Below are positions 38,246 through 47,667 of a stretch of DNA of 64,000 nucleotides, piece by piece (the first letter of the stretch is position 1; each line of letters opens with the position of its first letter). The notes below the pieces were generated by a model, which saw nothing but the letters and a program-made list of their open reading frames with translations, did not search any database and was not told the DNA's origin. The position numbers and the translations under genes were made by a program. This stretch comes from Agromyces sp. Leaf222 (GTDB taxonomy: Bacteria; Actinomycetota; Actinomycetes; Actinomycetales; Microbacteriaceae), in the NCBI RefSeq assembly GCF_001421565.1, contig NZ_LMKQ01000002.1, forward strand, positions 507,414-571,413, written 5' to 3'.

Positions 38246-39237
38246 CCCTCGTCATCCTCCGCCGCGTGCTCGCCGCAGCCGGCGTGCTGCTGCTCATCTC
38301 GCTCTTCACGTTCATGATCTTCTTCTGGCTGTCGCCGGATCCCGCCGTGCAGATCTGCGGCAAGACGTGCACGCCGGAGCGCATCGACCAGATCCGCGAG
38401 CAGCTCGGCGTCAACCTTCCGTTCTGGCAGCAGTACTGGCAGTTCCTCTCGGGCATCTTCACCGGCCGCACCTACGGCGAGGGCCCCACCGCGATCGAGT
38501 GCGCGGCGCCCTGCCTCGGGTTCAGCTTCCAGACGAACGAGTCGGTCACCGACATGATCGTCGCGCGGATGCCGGTCTCGGTCACGCTCGCGATCGGCGC
38601 CGCCGTGCTGTGGCTCCTCGCCGGCATCGGCGGCGGTCTGCTCAGCGCGGTCAAGCAGGGCACCGGATGGGACAAGGCGGTCATGATGTCCGCCCTCGCC
38701 GGCATCAGCCTGCCGAACTACTTCGTCGCGCTGCTGCTGCAGTACCTGCTCGTGGTGCAGCTGCGCTGGCTGCCGTTCCCGCAGTCGGTGACGTTCGCCG
38801 AGGACCCGCTGCTGTGGTTCCAGTCGTACCTGATGCCCTGGCTCGTGCTCGCGTTCGGGTACGCCGCGATGTACTCCCGCATCGTGCGCACGAACGTCAT
38901 CGACACCCTCGGGCAGAACTTCATGCGCACGGCGAAGGCGAAGGGGCTCGACGCCCCGGTCGTGCTGCGGCGCCACGCGCTGCGGCCGTCGCTGACCCCC
39001 GTGGTGACACTGTTCGGCATGGACTTCGCGGGCCTCCTCGGCGGCGCGCTCATCACCGAGACGGTCTTCGGCCTGAACGGCGTCGGCAAGCTCACGGCCG
39101 ACTCGATCGCGAAGAACGACCAGCCCGTGATCATGGGCGTGACGCTGCTCGCGGCCGCGCTCGTGGTGGTCGCGAACATGCTCGTCGACGTCGCCTACAC
39201 GTACCTCGACCCGAGAGTGAGGGTGAAGTCCGCATGA
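38242..39237 (+). CDS. dppB: Peptide ABC transporter permease, DppB type
   Basis: A 331-residue permease that starts with GTG overlapping the DppC stop (GTGA). Segment 1 is at about 9-31; the following loop holds two cysteines (QICGKTC), and a second extracytoplasmic loop another pair. EAA loop AKAKGLDAPVVLRRHALRPS at about 235, and C-terminus [12 protein letters not shown] as in DppB. Confidence 0.92.
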   Translation: MTLVILRRVLAAAGVLLLISLFTFMIFFWLSPDPAVQICGKTCTPERIDQIREQLGVNLPFWQQYWQFLSGIFTGRTYGEGPTAIECAAPCLGFSFQTNESVTDMIVARMPVSVTLAIGAAVLWLLAGIGGGLLSAVKQGTGWDKAVMMSALAGISLPNYFVALLLQYLLVVQLRWLPFPQSVTFAEDPLLWFQSYLMPWLVLAFGYAAMYSRIVRTNVIDTLGQNFMRTAKAKGLDAPVVLRRHALRPSLTPVVTLFGMDFAGLLGGALITETVFGLNGVGKLTADSIAKNDQPVIMGVTLLAAALVVVANMLVDVAYTYLDPRVRVKSA

Positions 39238-40094
39238 GCCTCTCAGCACCGCGAACCATCTCGATCCCCGTTCCGGGGGCGACCCTCCTCGAGGTCGAGC
39301 ACCTCACCGTGACGTTCCCGACCTCGGCCGGGCCGGTCGAGGTCGTCAAGGACGCCTCGTTCCGCGTCGAGTCGGGCGACACGCTCGGCATCGTCGGCGA
39401 GTCGGGTTCCGGCAAGTCGATGACCTCGCTCGCGATCATGGGACTCCTGCCGCGCGGCGGCACGGCGACCGGCAGCATCCGCCTGAACGGGCACGAGCTG
39501 CTCGGCCGCAGCGACCGCGAGATGCGGCGCGTGCGCGGCGACAAGGTCGCGATGGTGTTCCAGGACCCGCTCTCGTCGCTGAACCCGTACTACACGGTCG
39601 GCCTGCAGATCGAGGAGGCGTACCTGGCCCACAACGGGGGCAGCCGGCGCAACGCCCGCCGCGTCACGATCGAGGCGCTCGAGCGGGTGCGCATCGCCGA
39701 CGCCGGACGCCGCGTCGACCACTACCCGCACCAGTTCTCGGGCGGCATGCGCCAGCGCATCATGATCGCGATGGCGCTCTGCCTCGAGCCCGACCTGCTC
39801 ATCGCCGACGAGCCGACCACGGCGCTGGATGTCACGGTGCAGGCGCAGATCCTCGACCTGCTCGCCGAGCTGCAGCGCGAGACCGGCACGGGCATGATCT
39901 TCATCACGCACGACCTCGCGGTCGTGAGCCAGGTGGCGCAGGACGTGCTCGTCATGAAGGACGGCGCGCACGTCGAGAGCGGCACGGCGGAGCAGATCTT
40001 CTCGAACCCGCGCGCGCCGTACACGCGGGCCCTGCTCGCGGCGCTGCCCCGCATCGACGACCCGTTCGACGAGTTGAAGGGAACGAGCCGATGA
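39234..40094 (+). CDS. dppD: Peptide ABC transporter ATP-binding protein, DppD type
   Basis: A 286-residue ATPase with Walker A GESGSGKS (about 59-66), Q-loop [10 protein letters not shown], signature FSGGMRQR, Walker [13 protein letters not shown] and switch histidine ITHD. It lacks the long C-terminal oligopeptide tail of some DppD but keeps the [15 protein letters not shown] end. ATGA overlaps link it to both neighbours. Confidence 0.93.
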   Translation: MSLSAPRTISIPVPGATLLEVEHLTVTFPTSAGPVEVVKDASFRVESGDTLGIVGESGSGKSMTSLAIMGLLPRGGTATGSIRLNGHELLGRSDREMRRVRGDKVAMVFQDPLSSLNPYYTVGLQIEEAYLAHNGGSRRNARRVTIEALERVRIADAGRRVDHYPHQFSGGMRQRIMIAMALCLEPDLLIADEPTTALDVTVQAQILDLLAELQRETGTGMIFITHDLAVVSQVAQDVLVMKDGAHVESGTAEQIFSNPRAPYTRALLAALPRIDDPFDELKGTSR

Positions 40095-40939
40095 CCGAGG
40101 CGATCCTCACCGCGAGCCACCTCACCAAGCAGTTCGTCACGCGCGGCGACGGCGCGTTCATCGCGGGCACGACCACGTTCACCGCGGTCGACGACGTGAG
40201 CTTCGAGGTACCGCGCGGCGGGACCCTCGGCATCGTCGGCGAGTCCGGCTCCGGCAAGTCCACGACGGCGCGCATCGTCGCGAAGCTCATCGACCCGACG
40301 AGCGGCACGCTCGAGTTCGACGGCGTCGACGTGACGAAGGCGGGCGCCAAGGCGCTCGCCGCCTTCCGGTCGAACGTGCAGGTCGTGTTCCAGGACCCGT
40401 TCTCGTCGCTGAATCCGCGCCACACGGTCGAGAAGATCATCACCGCCCCGCTCGACTACCAGCGCATCGCGCCGAAGGGCGGCAAGCGCGCACTCGTGCG
40501 CGAGCTCCTCGAGCGGGTCGGGTTGAACCCCGACCACGCCCAGCGCTACCCGGCGCAGTTCTCCGGCGGGCAGGCGCAGCGCATCGGCATCGCCCGAGCG
40601 CTCGCCGTCAGCCCCAAGCTCGTGATCTGCGACGAGGCCGTCTCGGCGCTCGACGTGTCGGTGCAGGCCAAGGTGATCAACCTGCTGAACTCGCTGCAGG
40701 CCGAGCTCGGCCTCAGCTACGTCTTCATCGCGCACGACCTCGCGGTGGTGCGCCAGATCGCGGACACCGTCGCGGTGATGAGCCGGGGACGTATCGTCGA
40801 GCAGGGCGATCGCGACGCGGTCTTCGAGCGCCCGCAGCACGAGTACACGAGGGCGCTGCTCGCCGCGGTGCCGAAGATCGACCCAGAGTGGGAGCTCCGA
40901 CGCGCTCGGATGCTCGCCGAGGAAGGAGCCGGCGCATGA
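40091..40939 (+). CDS. dppF: Peptide ABC transporter ATP-binding protein, DppF type
   Basis: A 282-residue partner ATPase: Walker [24 protein letters not shown], signature FSGGQAQR, Walker [13 protein letters not shown] and IAHD. It completes the importer with the four preceding genes and overlaps the hydrolase start by ATGA. Confidence 0.93.
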   Translation: MTEAILTASHLTKQFVTRGDGAFIAGTTTFTAVDDVSFEVPRGGTLGIVGESGSGKSTTARIVAKLIDPTSGTLEFDGVDVTKAGAKALAAFRSNVQVVFQDPFSSLNPRHTVEKIITAPLDYQRIAPKGGKRALVRELLERVGLNPDHAQRYPAQFSGGQAQRIGIARALAVSPKLVICDEAVSALDVSVQAKVINLLNSLQAELGLSYVFIAHDLAVVRQIADTVAVMSRGRIVEQGDRDAVFERPQHEYTRALLAAVPKIDPEWELRRARMLAEEGAGA

Positions 40940-42258
40940 TCGCCGCCGAGTACACGATTCCGGGCATGCACGTGCGCGACCACGTCGTCGAGGTGCCGCT
41001 CGACTGGTTCGACGACACCGACACCCGCACCATCACGGTGTTCGCGCGCGAGCTCGTCGACCCCGTCAAGCGGCGCGACGAGCTGCCGGTGCTGGTCTAC
41101 CTCCAGGGCGGACCGGGCGGCAAGGGGCCGCGCCCGACCGGGCCGGACGGGTGGGTCGGCGAAGCGCTCAAGGCGCATCGGGTCGTGCTGCTCGACCAGC
41201 GCGGCACGGGCCGCAGCTCGCGGGTCGACGGCAGCGTCATCGCCTCGATCGGCGACCCCGCGGCGCAGGCCGACCACCTCGCGCACTTCCGCGCGGACTC
41301 GATCGTCGCCGACGCCGAGCACCTGCGCACGACCGTGTTCGGAGGGCGTCGCTGGTCGACGCTCGGGCAGAGCTACGGCGGATTCCTCACGCTCAGCTAC
41401 CTCTCGCACGCCCCGGAGGGCCTTGCCGCCTGCTACGTCACCGGTGGCCTCGCGAGCGTGCACCCCGATGCCGCAGAGGTGTATCGCCGCACCTACCCGC
41501 GGGTCGAGGCGAAGAACCGCGAGTTCCGCGCGAGGTACCCGCACCACGTCGACACGCTCGCGCGCATCGCCGACCGGCTCGCCGACGGCGACGTGCGGCT
41601 TCCAGACGGCGACGTGCTCACGGTGCGCCGGTTCCAGAGCCTCGGCATCGACTTCGGCATGAAGCCGGGGTACGAGCGCATGCACTTCCTGGTCGACGAG
41701 GCGTTCGACGCGGCATCCGACGAGCTCACCGGCACGTTCCTCGCGCAGGTCGAGGCCCGAAGCTCGTACCGCGACAACCCGCTGTTCGCGGTCATGCAGG
41801 AGTCGATCTACGCGTCGGATGCCACGGGCGCGACGAACTGGGCGGCGCAGGCCGAACGCGACCGGCTGCCGCAGTTCGCCGAGTCGGCCAGGCCGCTGCT
41901 CATGACCGGCGAGATGATGTACCCCTGGATGTTCCGGGAGATCAGTGCGCTGCAGCCGTTCGAGGCGGCCGTCGAGCTGATGGCCGCCCGCACCGAGTGG
42001 AGCGCGCTCTACGACCTCGACCGGCTCGCCGCCAACGAGGTGCCGCTCGCCGCGGCCGTCTACTTCGACGACATGTATGTCGACGCCGGCCTGCAGCTGG
42101 CCACCGCCGAGCACGTCGGCAACGCCCGAGCCTGGGTGACCAACGAATACGAACACGACGGCATCGGGGCGGAGCGGGTCGTCCCGCGCCTGTTCGAGCT
42201 CGTCGACGAGCTCGGAGGACCCCGGCGCGACCGGGCCGGGGAAGGTGCAGCAGCATGA
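40936..42258 (+). CDS. Alpha/beta hydrolase, proline iminopeptidase-like (peptidase S33)
   Basis: A 440-residue cytosolic alpha/beta hydrolase of the prolyl aminopeptidase group, which removes N-terminal proline from peptides. The oxyanion motif [10 protein letters not shown] (about 55), the DQRGTGRSS motif, and the nucleophile elbow GQSYGG (about 144) are diagnostic of S33 peptidases. Its ATG overlaps the DppF stop, so the imported peptide is handed straight to peptidases. In this locus the leaving residue could be proline or hydroxyproline. Confidence 0.85.
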   Translation: MIAAEYTIPGMHVRDHVVEVPLDWFDDTDTRTITVFARELVDPVKRRDELPVLVYLQGGPGGKGPRPTGPDGWVGEALKAHRVVLLDQRGTGRSSRVDGSVIASIGDPAAQADHLAHFRADSIVADAEHLRTTVFGGRRWSTLGQSYGGFLTLSYLSHAPEGLAACYVTGGLASVHPDAAEVYRRTYPRVEAKNREFRARYPHHVDTLARIADRLADGDVRLPDGDVLTVRRFQSLGIDFGMKPGYERMHFLVDEAFDAASDELTGTFLAQVEARSSYRDNPLFAVMQESIYASDATGATNWAAQAERDRLPQFAESARPLLMTGEMMYPWMFREISALQPFEAAVELMAARTEWSALYDLDRLAANEVPLAAAVYFDDMYVDAGLQLATAEHVGNARAWVTNEYEHDGIGAERVVPRLFELVDELGGPRRDRAGEGAAA

Positions 42259-43766
42259 CCGAGACCACCACGACGCACGGCCACGCCGGCCACGACCACG
42301 CCGGCGCCGCCGGCCACGACCAGGCCGTCGCCGCGTCGCCGGCCGCCGCGTCGATGCCCGCGCCCGCGACCCGCGACCCGCGGCTGCCGCGGCTGCGGGA
42401 GGTGCCGGCGTTCCTCGACTACATGGCGACCGGGTGGGACGCCCCCGATCGCACGCCGCCCGTCGAGCCAGGGGTCGCCGCGGCATCCGCAGCGCATCGG
42501 GCCCGGCTGAGCGCCGCGCTGCCCGGCCGCACGATCGTGGTCGCCGCCGGCCGTGCGCCGGTTCGCGCGAACGACACGAACTACGATTTCCGCCCCGACA
42601 GCGACTTCTTCTGGCTGAGCGGATGCACAGCCGAGGACGCCATCGTCGTGCTGACGCCTGCGGGCACGGGCCACGATGCCACCCTGTTCGTGCCGGCCCC
42701 GGCCTACCCCGGCAACCCCGACTTCTTCGCCAACGCGATGCACGGCGAGCTCTGGGTCGGGTCCGCGCCCGACGCGTCGGACTGGGCGGCCGCCCTCGAG
42801 ATCGACGTGAAGCCGCTCGACCGACTCGCCGAGGTCGTGGGGCGCGGCGACGACGTGCTGCTCACCGGAACCCTGAACTCCGAGCTCGCGGCCCTCCGCG
42901 GCATCCGTCGCTCGGCCGAGCTCGGCCGGGTGCTCGCGGAGCTGCGCATGATCAAGGACGACTGGGAGGTCGAGGAGCTGCGGCGCGCGGTCGACTCGAC
43001 GGTGAACGGGTTCCGCAGCGTCATCCGCGAGATCCCGAACGCGATCGAGTTCGGCGGCGAGCGCTGGCTGCAGGGCACGTTCGACCGCCACGCCCGCACC
43101 TACGGCAACGGCCCCGGCTACTCGACGATCGTCGGCTCGGCCGAGCACGCGCCGACCCTGCACTGGGTGCGCTGCGACGGACCCGTCAAGCCCGACGAGC
43201 TGCTGCTGCTCGACATGGGCGTCGAGAACCGCACCTACTACACGGCGGATGTCACGCGCACGTTCCCGGCATCCGGCACGTTCAGCGCCGCACAGCGCGA
43301 GGTGCACGACCTCGTCGAGCGATCGCACCGCGCCGGACTCGCGGCCGTGACGCCGGGGCGCCCGTTCAGCGACTTCCACACCGCGGCCATGGAGGTCATC
43401 GCGCACGGCCTCTCGGACTGGGGCCTGCTGCCGGTCTCGGTCGACGAGGCGCTCTCGCCCGAGGGCCAGCACCACCGCCGGTACCTCGTCTGCGGCATCG
43501 GACACCACCTCGGTCTCGACGTGCACGACTGCGCGCAGTCGAGCTACGAGGCCTACCAGGGCTCCGTGATGACCCCCGGCATGGTGCTCACGGTCGAGCC
43601 CGGTCTGTACTTCCATGCGTTCGACACGACCGTGCCCCCCGAACTGCGTGGTGTCGGAGTTCGCCTCGAAGACGATATTTTGGTCACGACCGGCGGCTCC
43701 GAGGTGCTGTCGGCGGCGCTGCCGATCGATGCGGTCGGCATCGAGCAGTGGATGCGAGCGCAGTGA
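42255..43766 (+). CDS. Xaa-Pro aminopeptidase, M24B family, with His-rich N-terminus
   Basis: A 503-residue pita-bread metallopeptidase that cuts the bond before proline in X-Pro peptides. The N-terminal domain (about 60-225) has NYDFRPDSDFFWLSG, as in PepP. Metal ligands: Asp in LLDMGVENR, Asp in YTADVTRTF, His in GIGHHLGLDVHD, Glu in VEPGLY, Glu in VRLEDDILV. Residues 1-30 contain five histidines (HGHAGHDHAGAAGHD), perhaps a metal store, which is unusual for this family. ATGA overlap with the previous gene; it could release dipeptide-bound Hyp. Confidence 0.92.
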   Translation: MTETTTTHGHAGHDHAGAAGHDQAVAASPAAASMPAPATRDPRLPRLREVPAFLDYMATGWDAPDRTPPVEPGVAAASAAHRARLSAALPGRTIVVAAGRAPVRANDTNYDFRPDSDFFWLSGCTAEDAIVVLTPAGTGHDATLFVPAPAYPGNPDFFANAMHGELWVGSAPDASDWAAALEIDVKPLDRLAEVVGRGDDVLLTGTLNSELAALRGIRRSAELGRVLAELRMIKDDWEVEELRRAVDSTVNGFRSVIREIPNAIEFGGERWLQGTFDRHARTYGNGPGYSTIVGSAEHAPTLHWVRCDGPVKPDELLLLDMGVENRTYYTADVTRTFPASGTFSAAQREVHDLVERSHRAGLAAVTPGRPFSDFHTAAMEVIAHGLSDWGLLPVSVDEALSPEGQHHRRYLVCGIGHHLGLDVHDCAQSSYEAYQGSVMTPGMVLTVEPGLYFHAFDTTVPPELRGVGVRLEDDILVTTGGSEVLSAALPIDAVGIEQWMRAQ

Positions 43767-43806
43767 TCGGCGACGCGTCGACACCTCCGATCGAGAGGAC
43801 TACGCG

Positions 43807-44478
43807 ATGGCCGTCACGGCGATCCGCCCCGTCGAGCAGCAGTTGAGCCTTCGCGCGAGGGTCGAGCAGGCCCTCTCGGCGGCGATCATCTCGGGCGAGC
43901 TCGCGCCGGGAGAGCTGCTCACGGTGCCAACGCTGGCCGCCCAGTTCGACGTGTCGGCGACGCCGGTGCGCGAGGCGATGCTCGATCTCGAGGGCCGCGG
44001 CTTCGTCGAGCCCGTGCGCAACAAGGGGTTCCGGGTCACGACCGTGAGCCCCGAGGTGCTGCGCGAGATCGTCGAGGTGCGCCAGCTGCTCGAACCGCCG
44101 GCCATGGAGGAGCTCGCGCGACGCTTCCCGGCCGACCGGCTGCCGGAGCTCCGCGCGCTGGCCGAGCAGATCGTGCTCGGCGCGAGCACGGGCGACCTGC
44201 GCAGCTACCTCGAGGCCGACCTCGAGTTCCACCTCGCCCTCACGCGACTGCTCGGCAACCGACTGCTCGTCGACGTCATCGCCGACCTGCGTTCGCGCAC
44301 CAGGCTCGTCGGCCTCAGCGACATGCTCGAGTCGAAGGCGCTCGACGAGTCGGCGCGCGAGCACCTCGAACTGCTGCAGCACCTCGCCGACGGCGATGCC
44401 GCCGGGGCCAGGACGCTCATGCGCCGGCACATCCACCACACGCTCGGCTGGTGGGCGGGCAACCCCGAGGGGGAGTAG
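43807..44478 (+). CDS. GntR family regulator, FadR/FCD subfamily
   Basis: A 223-residue repressor-type protein: GntR winged helix (SAAIISGELAPGELLTVPTL, then SATPVREAMLDLEGRGFVEP, residues 23-70) and an FCD ligand-binding domain (about 90-210) with acidic and histidine metal ligands (DLEFHLALTRLLGN; HIHHTLGWW). GntR/FCD proteins commonly respond to hydroxyproline or other acids near catabolic genes. It lies between the uptake/peptidase genes and the hydroxyproline genes, and the palindromes at 33484-33528 and 44618-44632 are its likely targets. Confidence 0.9.
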   Translation: MAVTAIRPVEQQLSLRARVEQALSAAIISGELAPGELLTVPTLAAQFDVSATPVREAMLDLEGRGFVEPVRNKGFRVTTVSPEVLREIVEVRQLLEPPAMEELARRFPADRLPELRALAEQIVLGASTGDLRSYLEADLEFHLALTRLLGNRLLVDVIADLRSRTRLVGLSDMLESKALDESAREHLELLQHLADGDAAGARTLMRRHIHHTLGWWAGNPEGE

Positions 44479-44617
44479 CGCACCGAGCTCCATCCCGGCG
44501 CGTCGCCGCGCTGATCAGGGCGACGACGCATGCCTTGCGCCGCGCGCGGTCGACCACGACACTGAACCCATCGACGGGCTTCGGGCACGTGTCCGAGGGT
44601 CGTTGTGCACCAGTTCG

Positions 44618-44632
44618 ATATGTGACATATTA
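44618..44632. promoter_or_regulatory. Palindromic operator upstream of the hydroxyproline catabolic genes
   Basis: ATATGT-G-ACATAT (44618-44630) is a perfect 13-base palindrome with the GT-N-AC core of FadR-type GntR operators. It lies 34 bases before the FAD oxidoreductase ATG in an otherwise GC-rich gap and shares an 11-base stretch with the site at 33484-33494. Confidence 0.65.
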
Positions 44633-44663
44633 CTGATATCGCACGAACCGGAGAGGAGCGCCC

Positions 44664-45860
44664 ATGATCAGCGACGTCGTCATCGTGGGCGCCGGCATCG
44701 TCGGCGCGGCCTGCGCCCGTGCGCTCGCCATGGCCGGGGAGCGCGTCACCGTGCTCGAACGCGGGGCCGCGGCATCCGGCACGAGTGCGAAGGGCGAGGG
44801 CAACCTGCTCGTCAGCGACAAGGGCCCCGGCGCCGAACTCGACCTCGCGGTCTACGCCTCGTCGCTCTGGCCGGGCCTCGTCGCCGAACTCGCCGACGAG
44901 CTCGGCCCCGGCTTCCCCGCCCTCGAGTACGAGCGCAAGGGCGGCCTGGTCGTCGCGACGACGGATGCCGGTGCCGAGCCGTTGCTGGCCTTCGCCGCGA
45001 CCCAGCGCATGGCCGGCGTCGACGCCCGCGCGGTGTCCGTCGCCGACGCGCTCGCGCTCGAGCCGTGGCTGAACCCGGCGATCACCGCCGCGGTGCACTA
45101 CCCCGACGACGCGCAGGTGCAGCCCGTCATCGCGACCGAGGCGCTGCTCGCGTCGGCCCGCCGCCACGGCGCGATCGTGCGAACGGGCGTCACGGTGACC
45201 GGTGCGACGCGCGATGCAGACGGCCGCGTGTCGGGCGTGACCACAGATGCCGGCGACGTGGCCGGAGGCGCCGTGCTCATCGCGGCCGGACCCTGGTCGG
45301 GCGAGGTCGCGAGCGCCATGGGCGTTCGCCTGCCCGTGAAGCCCCGCCGTGGCATGGTGCTCGTCACCACGCGCATGCCGCACCGCGTGTTCCACAAGGT
45401 CTACGACGGCGACTACTTCGGCGCCACCCAGTCGTCCGATGCCGCGCTGCAGACCTCGAGCGTCGTCGAGTCGACGGCCGCGGGCACGGTGCTGCTCGGC
45501 TCCAGCCGCGAGCAGGTCGGGTTCGACGAGCGCCTGCGCGTCGACGTGATCCGCGAGGTCGCGGGCAAGGCGCTGCGCCTGTTCCCGTTCCTCGCCGGCG
45601 CCTCGATCATGCGCACCTACGGCGGATTCCGTCCGTTCATGCCTGACCACCTTCCCGTGATCGGCGAAGACCACCGGGTGCCGGGGCTCTGGCACGCGAG
45701 CGGGCACGAGGGCGCCGGCATCGGCCTCTCGCTCGCGACCGCCGAGCTGCTCGTCGCCGGCCTGCTCGGCACGCCGGCGCCCCTCGACGCCGCGCCGTTC
45801 GGGCTGGAGCGCGCATCGCTCGCACCTCACCTGCTGCCCGAGACCGAGGAGGCCGCCTGA
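44664..45860 (+). CDS. FAD-dependent oxidoreductase, D-hydroxyproline dehydrogenase catalytic (beta-like) subunit
   Basis: A 398-residue D-amino-acid oxidase fold (DAO) protein with the dinucleotide motif VVIVGAGIVGAACARALA (5-22) and the ERGAAASGTSAKGEGN segment that holds FAD. Three-subunit Hyp dehydrogenases pair such a subunit with a ferredoxin-like and a second flavin subunit; the next two genes supply these. Proposed reaction: cis-4-hydroxy-D-proline to 1-pyrroline-4-hydroxy-2-carboxylate, with electrons passed to the chain. Opine or sarcosine oxidase are alternatives, but the neighbours favour hydroxyproline. Palindromic operator upstream. Confidence 0.85.
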   Translation: MISDVVIVGAGIVGAACARALAMAGERVTVLERGAAASGTSAKGEGNLLVSDKGPGAELDLAVYASSLWPGLVAELADELGPGFPALEYERKGGLVVATTDAGAEPLLAFAATQRMAGVDARAVSVADALALEPWLNPAITAAVHYPDDAQVQPVIATEALLASARRHGAIVRTGVTVTGATRDADGRVSGVTTDAGDVAGGAVLIAAGPWSGEVASAMGVRLPVKPRRGMVLVTTRMPHRVFHKVYDGDYFGATQSSDAALQTSSVVESTAAGTVLLGSSREQVGFDERLRVDVIREVAGKALRLFPFLAGASIMRTYGGFRPFMPDHLPVIGEDHRVPGLWHASGHEGAGIGLSLATAELLVAGLLGTPAPLDAAPFGLERASLAPHLLPETEEAA

Positions 45861-46183
45861 TGGCCGCGCGCATGATGCCCTCGCGGCACGACCCGATCCG
45901 GCCGAGGGGCGAGCGCCCCATCGGCATCTCGATCGACGGCGAACCGGTCGCCGGCGTCGAGGGTCAGACCATCGCCGGCGTCGTGCTCGCGACCGGCCGG
46001 CTCGCGTGGCGCAGGACCTCGGTCGACGGTCGACCCCGCGGACTCTTCTGCGGCATCGGCGTGTGCTTCGACTGCATCGTGACGGTCAACGGCGAACGCG
46101 ACGTGCGGGCGTGCCAGCGCCGCGCGATCGACGGCGACGTCGTCGAGACGCAGCACGACGAGCTCCCGGAGGCGGCGCGATGA
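45860..46183 (+). CDS. (2Fe-2S)-binding subunit of hydroxyproline dehydrogenase
   Basis: A 107-residue ferredoxin-like subunit. Cysteines 64, 69, 72 and 85 (CGIGVCFDC...C) give the C-x4-C-x2-C-x12-C plant-type cluster pattern. In heterotrimeric opine, sarcosine and hydroxyproline dehydrogenases this piece relays electrons between flavins. Its ATG shares one base with the previous stop (TGATG), and it overlaps the next gene by ATGA. Confidence 0.9.
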   Translation: MAARMMPSRHDPIRPRGERPIGISIDGEPVAGVEGQTIAGVVLATGRLAWRRTSVDGRPRGLFCGIGVCFDCIVTVNGERDVRACQRRAIDGDVVETQHDELPEAAR

Positions 46184-47667
46184 GCCCCGCCACGCCCGCG
46201 ACGCCCGCCGCCGGTGCGCCCGCCGCGCGCACGGTGCTCGTGGTCGGCGCCGGCCCCGCCGGACTCGCCGCAGCGAAGGCCGCACGCGAGCGCGGGGCAT
46301 CCGTGACCCTGCTCGATGCCGCCGACGCCACGGGCGGCCAGTACTGGCGCCACCTGCCAGCGTCGCGCCCCTCGGCGAACGAGCGCGCGCTGCACCACGG
46401 CTGGTCGACCTACACCGCGCTGCACGAGGAGCTCGACCGCGACCCCGGCTGCGAGATCGTGCTCGGCGCCCAGGTCTGGGCGATCGAGCAGGCGGATGCC
46501 GCGGGCGAGGCCGCCCCCGTCGCCGTGCACGTGCTCGTGGGCCCGCCCGACGGCAGCGCCAGGCGCGGCCGCACGTTCCGCCCCGACGCGCTCGTGCTCG
46601 CCACGGGCGCGCACGACCGCACCCTGCCGTTCCCCGGATGGGACCTGCCCGGCGTCTTCACGGCCGGCGCGGCGCAGGCGTTCGCGAAGGGCGAGCGCGT
46701 GGCCCTGGGCGAGCGGGTCGTCATCGCCGGAGCCGGACCGTTCCTGCTGCCCGTCGCCGCCTCGGTCGCCGCGACCGGCGCGAAGGTGCTCGGCGTCTAC
46801 GAGGCGAGCCGCGTGTCGGCGCTCGTGAAGGGGTGGCTGCCGAAGCCGTGGCAGCTCGTGGGCGCCGCGAAGAAGGGCGGCGAGCTCGCGGGCTACGTCG
46901 GCACCCACCTGCGGCACCGCATCCCGTACGTCACCGGACGGGCGGTCGTCGCCGCGCACGGCACCGACCGGGTCGAGGCCGTCACGGTCGCCGAGGTCGA
47001 CGCCGACTGGTCGCCGATCGCCGGCACCGAACGCCGCATCGAGGTCGACGCGGTGTGCGTGAGCCACGGGTTCACGCCACGACTCGAACTGCCGATCGCC
47101 GCCGGATGCGACCTCACCCCCGAGCGCTTCGTGCGCGTCGACGAGAGCCAGGCCACGAGCGTTCCCGGCGTCTACGCCGCCGGCGAGATCACCGGCATCG
47201 GCGGCGTCGACGCGGCCCTCGCCGAGGGCGAGATCGCCGGTCACGTCGCCGCCGGCGGCAGCCCGCGCGACGCCGACCTCGCCGCGGCCGTCGGCGCACG
47301 CCGCGCCTTCACGGGCTTCGCCGCCCGCATCGAGGCCGCGCACGGCATCCGCTCGGGCTGGACCACGTGGCTCGAGGACGACACCGTCGTCTGCCGCTGC
47401 GAGGAGGTGCCCTACGGGCGCCTGCGCGAGACGCGCGAGGCGACCTGCGCGAGCGGCCTCCGCTCGATGAAGCTCACGACCCGCGCCGGCCTCGGCATCT
47501 GCCAGGGGCGCGTCTGCGGGCGAACGGTCGAGGAGATCGTCGGCAGCCCCGCGGCATCCGTCACCACCGACCGCCGACCCATCGCCTCGCCACTGCGCCT
47601 CGGCGAACTGGCCGGCAGAGACCCCAACACCATCACGCACCGACCGTCCGAGAAAGGACACCCATGA
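46180..47667 (+). CDS. NAD/FAD-binding oxidoreductase with C-terminal Cys-rich domain (alpha-like subunit of hydroxyproline dehydrogenase)
   Basis: A 495-residue flavoprotein. Dinucleotide fold TVLVVGAGPAGLAAAKAARE (about 18-37) followed by GGQYWRH, a second Rossmann motif VVIAGAGPFLLPVAA (about 177), and a C-terminal BFD/Fer2_BFD-type iron-sulphur region (CRCEEVPYG, then GICQGRVCG). This is the usual architecture of the large subunit in heterotrimeric hydroxyproline and opine dehydrogenases. Overlapped with both neighbours. Confidence 0.87.
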   Translation: MSPATPATPAAGAPAARTVLVVGAGPAGLAAAKAARERGASVTLLDAADATGGQYWRHLPASRPSANERALHHGWSTYTALHEELDRDPGCEIVLGAQVWAIEQADAAGEAAPVAVHVLVGPPDGSARRGRTFRPDALVLATGAHDRTLPFPGWDLPGVFTAGAAQAFAKGERVALGERVVIAGAGPFLLPVAASVAATGAKVLGVYEASRVSALVKGWLPKPWQLVGAAKKGGELAGYVGTHLRHRIPYVTGRAVVAAHGTDRVEAVTVAEVDADWSPIAGTERRIEVDAVCVSHGFTPRLELPIAAGCDLTPERFVRVDESQATSVPGVYAAGEITGIGGVDAALAEGEIAGHVAAGGSPRDADLAAAVGARRAFTGFAARIEAAHGIRSGWTTWLEDDTVVCRCEEVPYGRLRETREATCASGLRSMKLTTRAGLGICQGRVCGRTVEEIVGSPAASVTTDRRPIASPLRLGELAGRDPNTITHRPSEKGHP

